Below the pieces are notes generated by a model. That model was not told the DNA's origin and did not search any database. It saw only the letters and a program-made list of their open reading frames with translations. Shown in pieces: positions 22,549 through 34,700 of a stretch of DNA of 64,000 nt (positions are counted from its first letter, which is position 1; every line of letters begins with the position of its first letter). The DNA is from Trema orientale. Its lineage: Eukaryota; Streptophyta; Magnoliopsida; Rosales; Cannabaceae. The stretch covers positions 72,356 to 136,355 of the forward strand of contig JXTC01000197.1 of assembly GCA_002914845.1 (NCBI GenBank), given 5' to 3'. The translations under genes were made by a program, and so were the position numbers.

Positions 22549-24021
22549 TGATAAGTGTATTTTACACTTACTTTTACTATCCTTTCGAGCTTAAGATTGC
22601 TCGTCTTCGAGCTCATTTTACTTGTTTTGTTGTTTTTTTATGCATATTTCAGGTGAGACAATATTGCGCGAAGAATGTTATTTTTTGGAGCTAATTTGGA
22701 GGTAAATCAAGACATTTAGGTGACAAACTTGCACTATAATGAGAAAACCCAGTGATAGAGCTTTTAGAATAAACTTAGAAGCGGGACAATTCATCACTGT
22801 ATCACAGAAGAATTAGCACCGCAAAAATATGGTGCCGTAGCCCCAAAATCAAGGCTGCAGCGCCAAATCTGTAAGGCTGTATACCCAAATCTATGGGATT
22901 GCAGCTTAATTTCCGTGGCACCGAAGTGCCAATTTGTGGCACTACAGCACCACTACTTAGTGCTGCAGCGCTATAGTTCTACCAATTTTGGCACTATGGT
23001 GCCAAAATAATACAGAATAGGTTGTAGAAATCCCGGATTTGATTCATAAACCTCCTCTATTTAACTCCTCTTTCACTTATCTGATGGAAAGAACGAAAAC
23101 CCAAGTAGCCAAGGGTTCTTAGAGCATTTCTAAAAGAAAAACAACACCAAGGAAGGAGATTAAAGTCCAAAAATTCAGATTAGAAGCTTCAAAAGAGTTT
23201 TTCCTTCCTTTTGCTCTTGTCTTTCTCTTCTATTTTCTAAAATTAAATTTGTATCAATATTGTTATATTTGTTTTGACTCATTTTTATGAACATGAGCTA
23301 AACTTGATTTTTAGGGAGGTAATTGAACCTCTAATGTATTTAATTACTTTATTTTTCTCATTTGTTCTTGATATCCATTATTAAGTTAGTTGTTGTATCT
23401 TGAGCTTAATGCATCTATTTACTTGGCCACTAAATAGATTTGTTGAGTGATATCTTTATGAACTTGGGAAGAGGAATTTAGGTTTAGACATAGATAGAAC
23501 ATCATAAGATCTTAGTGTGGGGTGAGTTTATATAAGCTAGGAATATATCTATGTGACTTGTGCAACTTTTGTGTGAGAAATACCAAACTTAATGAATCTA
23601 ATCAATTTATGTTAAGAGTAACATTTTAACTTGCCTATATATTTTCACTTATGTCTTGGAAAGGAGTTTGTGAATATATTAGAACTCTCGATTATCAACT
23701 CTAATTGGATAACTGAACCATGAGGAAAACTAGTAATTGAAGGAGTTAGATTGTAGATTGCATCCCTAGGTTCCTTATTATTGCTTTAAGAACATACTTT
23801 GGTTGCTTAATTTTGATTTCTTTTCTTGTATTTTATGTTGATATTTGCATTTTGATTCTTATATAAAACAATCACTTATTGTCGTTTGGATAAATTGGAA
23901 ACTAGTTTTAGTTAGTAGCTACCAATTGTGAATCAAGTACTTTCCGTAGAAACGATACTCTTTTACTTTCTATATTACTTATTGCGATCCGTATATTTGT
24001 GGTTGTGTATTAGAAAAAGCC
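22549..24021 (+). repeat. 5' LTR of the LARD-like element
   Basis: Contains a GC-richer block (about 22810-23010) of reiterated GGTGCCGTAGCCCC / GGCTGCAGCGCC / GGCACTACAGCACC-like words, then an AT-rich tail. Alignable almost end to end with 25601-27103. Confidence 0.88.
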
Positions 24022-24050
24022 TAAAATGAGAATATTTTTCCTAGGCAAAA

Positions 24051-24068
24051 GTGGCACTGCAGTGCCAC
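24051..24068. repeat. Perfect 18-bp palindrome just inside the 5' LTR
   Basis: GTGGCACTGCAGTGCCAC is self-complementary and lies about 30 bases after the 5' LTR, where a primer-binding site is expected. It is built from the same GGCACTGCAG words reiterated in the LTRs. Confidence 0.8.
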
Positions 24069-25600
24069 CGTCCAAAAAAAAGGGGAAAAAAAAAATACCC
24101 TTGTATAGCACTGCCGTCACCACCACTGTCAGTCGAAAGTGATCACCGTGGCGATCATTACACCTTGGAGGCCGACTAAGCGGCCTTCGATCAGGTAAGT
24201 GCTAATTCTTCCTTATTATTTTATATTTAGCGCATTAGGGACAATGCACACCTTAAATTTGGGGAGGTTTCTAGCACTGACCTGCGTTGTCTCTAGACTG
24301 TTTCTCTTTGTTTTATTTTAGTTTATTCAGTGTCTTTCTTTCTTTCTTAGTATATGTTTATCTTTTATTTAGTTGTTTGATTATGTGTTATTTGGAGCTT
24401 TTGATGGAGGTTAACTATCGATGATATAATTAAGAGTATGTGTGAAATAACTCTTCAGAAATATTTAGTATCATGACTGTTTGTCTGCTTAAATCTTTTG
24501 TAGTTTTACTTTATGAACAACTTTTGAACACATGTTGCATATCGTTATGAGCATTTAGCTTGAATTATTTAGACTAGCTTTATGCATATGATTTAGAAAA
24601 ATATTTAGTCTCTTGTCATTTTAAAACCTGTTTAATTGTCAATCGAGACGAAATCTTAGGTAGCATAAAAATCGAAGAAATGATGTAGGCTATTTTGGAA
24701 CAGTTGAGCCTTTCAAGCCTTCCCATAAATGTAATATCCTTAGTCTCCCCAGTAGAGTCTATTACTCAGTCTTTTCATTTAGCAAGCCCCATAAACACTT
24801 CTCACTGATAAAGACATTCCCAAACTACCTCTCTTCACACCATAGATAAATGAAAGTGAATTATGAACTTCTGGTGAAGTGTGAGCGGTTTATAAAGAAC
24901 AAATAGGAGAATTCTTTTTGAAAGAAAAAGTTTGGCTACTTTAAATTGGTAGTCAATTTATCAAAAAAAAAGGGGGGGGAGGGTTTGTGTTATGTAATTG
25001 TCAACTATTTTTCTGTTGAATAAAGGATTATAAAGGAATATATGAAAGTGATCAAAAATTAAATTTAGGGGGAATTGTTGTGGTTTGTTTGAGAGAATTG
25101 TATTAATTGAGCAAAAAGGACATCCATAGTACGAATAAGTCTAAATGACTATCATTCTATTCACTCATATCCAAACCTTGTATTATGAGCCGATTAAAGT
25201 CCTATTAATCTTCGATATAATGTTATTCTATATTAGAGAATATTAACATGAAAAGTAAGCTTCTAGGATGACTGCTTTGAGACAGCTCTAAATATATATC
25301 CTAAGTCTGCATAAAGCAATCCAAGCGTGAATGGTTACTTGTAAGCAATTATTATGCATACACACTAAGAGTTGATAACAAAGCTAAGCTAATAGCAGAA
25401 TTGAAATTCTAAATTGTTGTGATGCTTTAAGTTTCCTTTGAGTTATACATCTTTTAGAGAGTATTGAGACAAGGATGACCTCGTTCAAAAGCTTTGTTTG
25501 TGTGTCATAATTTTGCTTTTATATTGTTTTAGTTGATTCTTGCTTGTTCTCTCCTTTGTTTTAGCTCGAAAACGAGCTTTTACTTAAGTTTGGAGGAATT

Positions 25601-27103
25601 TGATAAGTACAATTTACACTTATCTTTAATATCCTTTAATGAATTACTCATCTTTGAGCTCTTTTTACTTATTTTGTTGTTTCTGATGCATATTTCAAGT
25701 GAGACAATATTGGGCAAAGAATGTTATTTATCGGAGTTTGGAGGTAAATCAAGACATTTAGGTGACAATTTACACCATAACAAAAGAAAGCCGGTGATAG
25801 AGCTTTTAGAGTGAAGTTAGAAGTAAGACAATTTCGCGCCACATTACAGAAGAATTGGTGATGCAGCCCCAAACCAAAAACATGGCACCACAGCCCCAAA
25901 ATCACGGGGCTGCAGCGCCAAATCCGTGAGGCCGCAGCCCCAAATCCATGGCACCATAGCCCCATTTTTGTGTCATTATGATGCCAATTTGTGGCATCGC
26001 AACCTCAATCTTGTGGCGCCACAGCGCCACTATTTAATACTACAGTGCTATAGTTATACCAATTTTGGTGTCGCAGTGCCCAAAAAGTACAGAACGAGTT
26101 ATAGAAATCTCAGATTTGATTCGTGAACCTCCTCTATTTGAACTCTTTTTTCACTTATCTAATGAGAAAAATGAAAACCTTAGCAGCCAAGGGTTCTTAG
26201 AGCATTTCTAAGGAGAAAACAATACCAAGGAAGGAGATTCAAATCCGAGAAATCATATTGGAAGCTTCAAAAGGGTTTTTCTTTCCTCTTGCTCTTGTCT
26301 TTCTCTTCTATTTTCTGAAAACGGATACATATCAATCTTGTTATATTTATTTTGATTTATTTTATATAAACATGAGCTAAACTTGATTTCTAGAGAGGCA
26401 ATTGAACCTATAATGTAATCTAATTACTTTATTTTCCTTATTTAGTCTTGATATCTATTGTTGAGTTGGTTGTTATATCTTGAGCTTAATGCATCTATTT
26501 ACTTGGCCATTAAATAGAGTCATTAAGTGAAACCTTTATGAACTTGAGAAGGAGAATTTAGGTTTAGACAAAGATAGAACATCATAAGATCGCCTAGTGT
26601 GGAGTGAGTTTGCATAGGATAGGAATATACCTATGTGACTTGTTCAACCTTTATATAAGAATTTGTAAATGTAATGAATCTAGTCAGTTTATGTTAAGAG
26701 TAACATTTTAGCTTACCTAGATATTTTCACTTATAGCTTAGAAAGGAGTTTGTAAATACATTAGAATTCTCGATTGTCAACACTAATTAGATAGTTGAAC
26801 CATGAGAAAAACTAGTAGTTGGAGGAGTTTGAGGGTAAATTATATCCTTAGGTTCCTTACTATTGCTTTAAGAACAATCTTTTATTGCTTAATTTTGATT
26901 TTCATTCTTGCATTTTACATTGATATTTACATTTCGATTATTGCATAAAACAATAACTTTTTTTCGTTTAGATAAATTGAAAACTAGTTTCAGTTAGTAA
27001 TTACCAATTGTGAATCAAGTACTCTTCATAGGAACGATACTCTCTTACTTTCTATATAACTTTTTGCGACCCGTATACTTGCAATTGTGTGTTAGAAATA
27101 GCA
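25601..27103 (+). repeat. 3' LTR of the LARD-like element
   Basis: Direct repeat of 22549-24021. The word block at about 25855-26085 is more regular here (GGCACCACAGCCCC, GGGGCTGCAGCGCC, GAGGCCGCAGCCCC). The open frames 25533-25814, 25669-25965 and 25926-26126 fall in the LTR and are chance. Confidence 0.88.
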
Positions 27104-27144
27104 CAACAACTATTGGAGAAGATTAAAGGTTACTTACATGTTCA

Positions 27145-29035
27145 TGTTAGTTTTGAAATCGAATTTGCACTAGAAGTTTAGTCCAGGAACATTCAAAAAA
27201 AAATTTCAAAACGATTAACTATATGAGTGCATAATATTGATTCATAGAAAATAGAAAATTATATATCTCTTGTAGCCTATCAGTGGATTCTAGCTTTTCT
27301 ATCTTCTAAACTATGATCTTCCAATCCAAACCTTAAATACAACTAGATGAATGTGTGAGTGTTGCGTACACTTTCTTAAACTCACACTTTTAGACACCTG
27401 CAAAATTTTCAACACATAAAATTGCAAGAGTAGTTTCTAGAAAGAATATGAAAACTCTTTTATTTTTCTCTCTAATTTATGGAGACTTTTTTAAGAAAAT
27501 TATATTTACTCTTCTTCTTTCTCTGAGGCTTCCTTATATATATATATGTATGTATGTATATATATATTAAATTATTAAATGAATAAGATATTAATCAATT
27601 ATATATACATTGAATTATGTAGAAACTTAATCATGAGTTTTGGTTTTTAAGAAGTCATGCAAATAAATTTTTTTAAAAAAATAGAAACTTGCCGTAACTT
27701 TGGTTTCAAATAAGTCATAAATAGTTTCAAGGTAGTTTCATATATCTATATATATATAATATTTGATTAATTTAATAAACTAATATATATATATAGATGA
27801 TTAAAGACTTAAGTAGTTTCCTAAGTAATTTACATGCCAATAGCCCACTGAATGGGTTGAGATGGTGTGTTCGTAATACTCCTCCAGAAGTATTTCCCTT
27901 TTAGTAAGTTTCCTGGAAACTTATCTTTCTATAAATTTAAATTAATTAATTCAAAATTAATTAATTAAATAATAATTATTATTAATTACAAATAGATAAA
28001 TTATTTATCTTGACAAAGTGTGCAGTAACAGAAATCGTATAATTTCCAGTACAATGTTTGTAAGAGGTGGAACTAGGGACCTGTAAATCATGCTTTAATA
28101 AATTATGACAATTAATTAAACTCTTTAATTAATTTGTCTAATTTATTAATTCCAGTATTACTCCAGTTTAAATCTGGAATTGCACTCTTGAAGTTATAGA
28201 ATTAATTTATTCAGAAAACAATGAGCAGTCCATCGATTTAATCATTATATGTAATTCAATCCTCTATAGACAATTTATAACCGGAGATTATATTCTATTT
28301 ACCTCTCCAATTACATCTTTATCCTTGTGTACCATTGATTCTCTAATGATAAATTAATTTATAAATCTATTATACATTGAGTACTCAAACTATTCAAGAC
28401 CTGAATCAATACACAAGATAATTATCTTTCTAATTTCCTTATGGAAGGAATAGATTCCATATATGTCAGTCATATTCCTGGTTATTCATCTCATTATGCT
28501 CCCAAGATTTAAGTAATTCAGTATGTTTAGAAAAACAAACTCTAACAAGTACGTTAAATAACATAATGTTATAAACAAAAGTCTATAACTACTGAGGATT
28601 AAAATTGATCTACATATGATCATCTAGTAATATTATTTGAACTTTTAATAGATATTAGAATTTATGTGAGATTCAAATGATATCTGGTCTAATCTTATAT
28701 AATCAAATTATATAAAGTATCTTTATTATGATGCTAACACATCAACAGTCTGGACAAAACTATTACAATATCAATGTTAATGGACCGTACTAATAATATT
28801 TAATTAAAGATTCCATACTTTAATTATTGTTACGAATTATCTTTAATTTATTATCTACAAATTTAATTCTCATGCATATAACACTTATATACTTAATTTG
28901 TGGTCACACTAATAAACTAAGGATTTTCTGATATTTAAATACATATAAATTATGCACAAATTAAAATAGGAAAATTTCATTTTCTTAGTTCAGCAAATAT
29001 CCAAATTACATGCTTTTAGGGCATAAATCCCAACA
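27145..29035 (-). mobile_element. Copia-type solo LTR (1.9 kb) nested in the gypsy LTR
   Basis: On the minus strand it begins TGTTGGGATTTATGCCC (ending at 29035), a common Ty1/copia LTR start, and ends TTTCAAAACTAACA at 27145. A TATA-like, GA-rich transcription region lies near 27500-27560 on the minus strand. Flanking pentamers GTTCA (27140-27144) and GTTTG (29036-29040) agree at three positions and differ by transitions, consistent with an aged duplication. No internal domain is present. Confidence 0.75.
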
Positions 29036-30032
29036 GTTTGCTAGATTAAACGATCCAATAACAAATTGCTAGCTACTACAAATACCTATAACCATAATAA
29101 GAATCATACACGATCATGAAATACTTAAGAGACACTTTAAATCAGACTTAGAAAAATTTCTAACCTGTTGTCTATGCACGCTCGATACATTCGCTATTCT
29201 ATCTTTGATTATCTCGATATCGTAAACTCATAACAATTTCAATTGAACTCTAAAATTATGAAAATTAATTTTCTATGAATGATTTGGATCCTAATAGTGC
29301 CAAAACTATGGCCGTGAGGCCATAAATGAGCCTCGTGTAGTCAGATAAGCCACTGCCACAGTTTGTCCAAAGTGCCAAAAGTTTCAGATTTTTCCAGATT
29401 CATAGTGCTTAATTAAATAGGCTATAATTATCTGATTATAAGTCCGTTTTTTATGATCTATATACTGTAGGAAACCTTATCGAATATAATTTCCAATCAT
29501 ATCAAATATAACCCTATTACACTAACAAAAACTCCTGAAAAATCAGTTGCAATCTATAACTTTTAATCTATATATACAAATCACATAATTTTAGTCTCGT
29601 TTTAAATCTTACAGCTGGAGCAATCACTTAAAATATAAATTATCCCTAGAATTATGACTGAAACAATTAGATTTTATAAAACCCTAAAATCCTAGACAAA
29701 GAATTTACCCTAAAAATCCTAAATAATAGATTGATATTCTATAAGGAGGAGTTGATTATCTTAGATAATTGAAAACTTAGTCTTCTTGTACCCCTTCATC
29801 TTCTCCTAAGTTCTCAGCTGTTTACTCTCCCTCTGCAGAGGGTAATTTTTTTTTTAACTCTTAGTCAGACGCTAAAAGTTTATAGGTAAGGAGTTTCCTA
29901 ATTTTATTAAAGTGACCAAAATGTCCTCAATTATTTAAATAAACTTTTGGCTTTATCGTCTTCTTTCCTTTTATTTATTTATTTTCTTTTCTTTTCTTTT
30001 TTTTTTTTTCATACACGGGATGTTACATAAAG

Positions 30033-31628
30033 TCTACGTTAACATGCCCTGTGATTTATTAACCACAAAGTAATATTTAATTATTACATATACCTCCCTT
30101 CTGAGGATTTTAATTAATTATATATAAATATATATATATACATGTATGTATGGTTTCCTATTAGGACAACAATCAAAACTCAAGCAAATCCTATCTATAG
30201 GTAAAGAACTTTAAAGAAAAGCTAAGGGAGCTGAAGATCTTGGGTTTTGTTTTTATATATTTGTACAAATAAAAACGTATGTATGTAGATTACACTGCCA
30301 GTATATATAGACTACATTGCTAATTTGTAGTTAGCATCGTACATATTTTTGTATGACGCTAATACTTCAAATTAGTGTTGCAATATACAAACTTGGTACT
30401 CTAACAAGGTTTTAATTGGTAAAAGTTTTTCTAGCAATTTAACTTTTTATAGTAGTCTAATTAACGTGCGAATACATGAATTTAGCCAAATACTGTAATT
30501 CTTATAAACAAAAAAACCAATACATGTTCGATACGTGGAGGTCTAGTTAAATGCCGACATAGTTGGGATGTGTATAATCTCACTCCTTGTCTGAGCTTTA
30601 AAGTCAGATTATTATTTAGTTAAATGCCAACATAGTTGGGATATGTATAGTCTCACTTCTTGTCTGAGCTTTTAAGTCAGATTATTATTTAAAAAAATAA
30701 AGTCCAGATATCGTATTATTAATACTAGCGTCAAGAAATTAAGAACTAGCCACTCGAACTATGGGTTTATGCTTGTGTTCTAACATATGTTTTAATATTA
30801 AGCAAAGTTAAATATTTAGCTAGGTAGGCAGGACTTCCCGACATATTTAAATATAGGTCAATATCGCGCTGATTACCTGGATAGCAAATATAACTAACTA
30901 TATTCAACGATGCATAATTAAAACTATATATACGAATGCATTTGCGAGAGAAAAACACAAAGAAAAGAAAAAGTTGTTGAAAAGTTTATTGAAGAATATT
31001 GTCAAAAAGGAATTATTTATGTGCATTGTATATACGGCCAGTCAAAACATAGAAGACAACTTTCCTTGTCACCACCGACTGAGTGAATTGCCCGAACTTA
31101 ATTTGATTGATAGATACGTTGCTTTTGAAATTGGTGTACTCATAATATGACATCACTAATCACAAGCCATAATCCATAAAATAAATTGAAATTCATATTG
31201 ATATATTCGGAAGCTTTTATAGATTCTTCTTATTTAGTGTGTGTTCTTTAAGTGAAATCAAATCTAACTTGGTTTATCTATAAAGAGAGCCAGGAATATC
31301 TATTGGCTTGCCTTTTCCCTTGAAAGGAAAGATATAACATAAAAGAGGAACAGTCCCCCTTAGCTTTTTATTTTTTCCCCTCTCTAGAAAGCAAATATTT
31401 TTAGTGCACCCGTGCCATGACTGTCTTCTCAATTCCATATGTATGTATATATTCATCAAACTTATAATGAGAGAGAGATCCCACTCAAATAATAATACGA
31501 ACATTAAAAAGTAGCGTGTTGTGCGTCTTTCGACATCTCATTGACATTTGCAATGACGGAGCGTCATGATTCGCCTTTTGCCATAAGCCCATATATAAGG
31601 AAAAAGTAATTCTTTTGATATATATATA
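30033..31628. other. Intergenic DNA with a 73-bp tandem duplication
   Basis: No gene recognised. The open frames at 30767-30958, 31274-31504 and 31485-31748 (all minus) lack known motifs; the last overlaps a MITE. Confidence 0.5.
30545..30690. repeat. Tandem duplication, 2 x 73 bp
   Basis: Units 30545-30617 and 30618-30690 both run AGTTAAATGCC(G/A)ACATAG ... CTGAGCTTT(A/T)AAGTCAG. They differ at only a few positions. Confidence 0.88.
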
Positions 31629-31637
31629 TATAAAGTA

Positions 31638-31793
31638 GGGGACGAATGTAGTCTGGTCAACGAGATTAGTTTCGTTCATGTTTTGATCAACACAGATCAT
31701 GTTCTGGCCAACACAGATTATAATTAAAATATGATCTATGTTTGCCAAAATATGAATGAGACCAGTTCTCTTGAGGGGACTACATTCGTGGCC
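31638..31793. mobile_element. Mutator-like MITE, 156 bp
   Basis: Perfect 9-bp duplication TATAAAGTA at 31629-31637 and 31794-31802. Terminal inverted repeats: GGGGACGAATGTAGTC on the left, and GGCCACGAATGTAGTC as the reverse complement of the right end. No coding capacity. Confidence 0.82.
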
Positions 31794-32231
31794 TATAAAG
31801 TATTAGTCTACATATTAAGAGTGTGTTTAGTACGAGTTAGAAGTGGAAAGAAGAAGATGGGTTAGAGAATTAGTAGAAGAATTATTTGAATATGATTATT
31901 GTTTAGTAAGAAGGATTTTAGAGAGAAGGGATAAGACAATGGTTCTAATCCTTAATTTGATCTATTTTTTTAACTTATATCAGAGAGGAGAGAAGGTGGA
32001 CTGTGACATTTACATAATCACTTTTAACATTATATCATGCTTAAAACTAACAACGAATGATAATAGATCAAGAACAATTTTACCAACAAAACCTTCTCCA
32101 CGATTGCAAAACAAAGTAATAAGACCTTCTTGTTTCTATCAAATAAGAGAAAAGATTTTTGGTCTTCTCTCTTTCCTCTCTTAACTAACATAACAAATTT
32201 AAAGAAGATTATCTCTTTCCTCTCCATATCC

Positions 32232-32379
32232 TTCTTTGGGTAATGTACCTCGCTTTCTTTATTATTTTCCTTCCCTCTTATGTATTAAACATAATATAAA
32301 AATCTTTCTTTAGGTAATGTACCTTGCTTCCTTTATTATCTTCCTTCCCTCTTATGTATTAAACATAATCTAAAGATAT
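32232..32379. repeat. Tandem duplication, 2 x 74 bp
   Basis: Units share TAATGTACCT(C/T)GCTT (starts 32241 and 32315) through TTCCCTCTTATGTATTAAAC. Confidence 0.88.
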
Positions 32380-32760
32380 TGAAGTACTCAACATCTCTTA
32401 TTTTTTTATAGACATATCTTCTCCAACCCTATAAAAGATTAAATTCGATCTTAAACCCTGGGTACAAGCCTCATGAGACTTTAACATTGCCTAAAATGTA
32501 TCCTAAATTTTGGAGAAAGAAAAGGACATTTACTTCTAATTAGATTTTTTTTCATAATTTTTCTTAGAAGCCCACCATAACAGTTTTATGTAACTTTTGT
32601 GTTAGAGAACACCAACCAAAAATGCAAAATTCTGTTAATTAATGTAAAACTACATGACAATCAAGTAGTATGCAAATATAAAAATTGTATTTTAATCGAA
32701 AAAAAAAATCTGATGACAATATAAGATAGTACTTTTACATATATATATATATATATATTT

Positions 32761-32940
32761 CCTGAAAATCTTCCATTCCATATGTACAATACGTCTATAT
32801 AAGAAATATAACGTCCTTGATGTTCAAATAACAATTGAATAACGTATATATTACCTGGAAATCTTTCATTTCATATGTACAATACGTCTATATAAGAAAT
32901 ACAAACGTCCTTGATGTTCAAATAACAATTGAATAGTATA
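32761..32940. repeat. Tandem duplication, about 2 x 93 bp
   Basis: Units begin CCTG(A/G)AAATCTT at 32761 and 32854 and share ATATGTACAATACGTCTATA and CGTCCTTGATGTTCAAATAA. Partial further copies of the CTTAATGTTCAAATAA word follow to about 33050. Confidence 0.85.
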
Positions 32941-34700
32941 CAAATCTGTTAGCGCTCCTTAATGTTCAAATAACGTCCTTAATTGCAATTGACTAGTCCT
33001 TAAACTTGCATACTCCTTAATGTTCTAATAATATCCTTAATTGCGAAAAAATACCTTGAAGTATGGCATTTATACCATTTTAACCCTATTTTTTGGCCTA
33101 TGCAAAATTATTCCTCTACGATTAAAATATTTGCAAATTTTTACTTTCTGTATACAAATTTTGTGATCCATACTGACTAGTTTAAGTAATTTTCAATAGA
33201 TTTTAATTGTTAGTTGGCAACAATAAGATGTCCTCAATTAGAATTATGTATTTAGTACGGAATTTTTTGATCAATTTAGATACGAATAATAGATATTTGC
33301 AAAGATTTTAAATGTAGAGGTATAATATTATACAGACTAAAAGACATGATTAAAATTATAAGAAGATCATACTTCCAGTTTTTCTTTTCTTTTTTTAGTT
33401 ATCCCTACAAATTAGTTCAGATTAATTAAAGAATTTAGAAATACATATATTGGCTAATTACGACAAAGTATTTTTTTTCTTTTTCATATATCCTGCTGCA
33501 TAACTTTGATGTTATAGTGATGTAGAAGCGGTCAGAGCGAATCGAGTGATGGACCTCATATATTCTTGGCCCATCCCCACACGTTATTATCAGTCATCAC
33601 CGACATGCCTCTTTCAATTCGTCTTTGATGGATAAGAATTGGGACTCATATTATTCCGAGAATATGTAGTAACTGTATCTTTTACATATCTTTTTAGCGA
33701 TATGATATGATGGATGATGAGGAAATATCTATGCTCTACTTTAAATCGGTGTTGAAGTCTAATCAAAATTCCATATTTATATGATGTATAAGTTTATTCA
33801 TTAAATATATGCTCTATTATACGGTTCAATAGAAATTAATTAGTTCTTCTTTAAAGTGGGAAGTAGGTTTCTTTTCTCTCTTTTTTTCTCTTTTTTTTTT
33901 TTTTCGTCCACATCCTGATAAAGAGAACTGATTAGTGTTTGACGTTTATATTTAGCTAAGTTACATGCGCATATATAATATATGATATAAACCTGCTGAT
34001 GGTTAAACATCGGAACGTACAAGGTTACATAATAAGGATTTTGACATTAAAGCTATAACATTATCATGACCATTCATGCTATTTTCCACAAAATAATTGG
34101 ATTGATCGGTCACGATCGAGATATATAAGATATCGGAGGCAATTGGGTAAAAACTGTCTGGTGACAACATGACAAGCCGCCAGTATGGTTGACCTTGTTA
34201 TGCCTGACCCCATGTTATAAACCTCCAGTAGCCAAGGCAGTGAGCGTGACAATTCTCATTTTTGGATGAGGAGAACGTCTTATATATGATCTTTAAAGTG
34301 ACTATGTTGTGGCATTTTTTCCACTTGTCTTCTCCCTTAGCCCAGTCTTATTTACTTACCAAAATATATGTGATTTATGGAAATTGCTGGTGATAATATC
34401 TTGTATCTATGACAATTGTGTTGTTCATAATAAATACGATTTAGCAAAAAATAAAAATAAAAAATACTACCACTGAACAACGCTGTATACACATAAAACT
34501 AGTGTAGCTAGGGTCTAGTGACGGACAAGAATCAAGCTATTGAAATCTCCAACATGAGAATCATAAAACATTTAAACTAGCACTGGTTATGAGATATGAC
34601 AAAACATATTATAATATCCAACCATTGTCACAGAATTGGACCGAATTAATAATTCACCAACTGTACAATTATTTCCTTCAGTAACCACCTAGTTAGAGTA

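Larger units (their letters stand above)
22549..27103 (+). mobile_element. Non-coding LTR retrotransposon derivative (LARD-like), complete with both LTRs
   Basis: Two direct repeats of about 1.5 kb, 22549 to about 24021 and 25601 to about 27103, both start TGATAAGT and end near GTTAGAAATAGCA. Just before the 3' LTR is a polypurine-type tract AAGTTTGGAGGAATT (25585-25600). The internal 1.6 kb has no gag or pol. It does carry GGGACAATGCACACC...AAATTTGGGGAGG (24238-24268), the motif typical of the 3' untranslated part of Tat/Ogre-type gypsy elements. This suggests that coding DNA was deleted and only terminal parts remain. The two LTRs differ at many positions, so the insertion is old. No clear target duplication was found. 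Confidence 0.85.
21397..30027 (-). mobile_element. Solo LTR of a gypsy (Del/Tekay-like) element, split by two nested insertions
   Basis: On the minus strand the LTR begins TGTAACATCCCGTGT (ending at 30027) and ends GTGGGGCATCATA at 21397, where canonical CACA has become CATA by one transition. A perfect duplication TAAAG flanks it at 21392-21396 and 30028-30032. The LTR proper is 21397-22548, 27104-27144 and 29036-30027 (about 2.2 kb), interrupted by the elements at 22549-27103 and 27145-29035. It includes the TTACTTACTGGGTTTC...CCTCCCAGG block typical of this LTR class. Confidence 0.85.
31803..34700. other. Intergenic DNA with two further tandem duplications
   Basis: The open frames at 31843-32184 (plus), 32030-32227 and 33840-34022 (minus) have no recognisable domain. 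No RNA gene could be assigned in 33500-34300, although base composition there is less AT-rich. Confidence 0.45.

Noticed and set aside
24051..24068. The palindrome as a primer-binding site
   Set aside because: It lies where a PBS belongs, but I could not match it to a tRNA 3' end and it uses the LTR's own word vocabulary.
25533..26126. Open frames across the repeated GGCACC-GCAGCCCC block
   Set aside because: They fall in the 3' LTR of the non-coding element and are not conserved in the 5' LTR copy.
34140..34260. Possible microRNA (TAGCCAAGGCAG and GTCAGGCATA recall miR169/miR160 words)
   Set aside because: The words diverge from the known mature sequences after a few bases and no foldback pairing was found.
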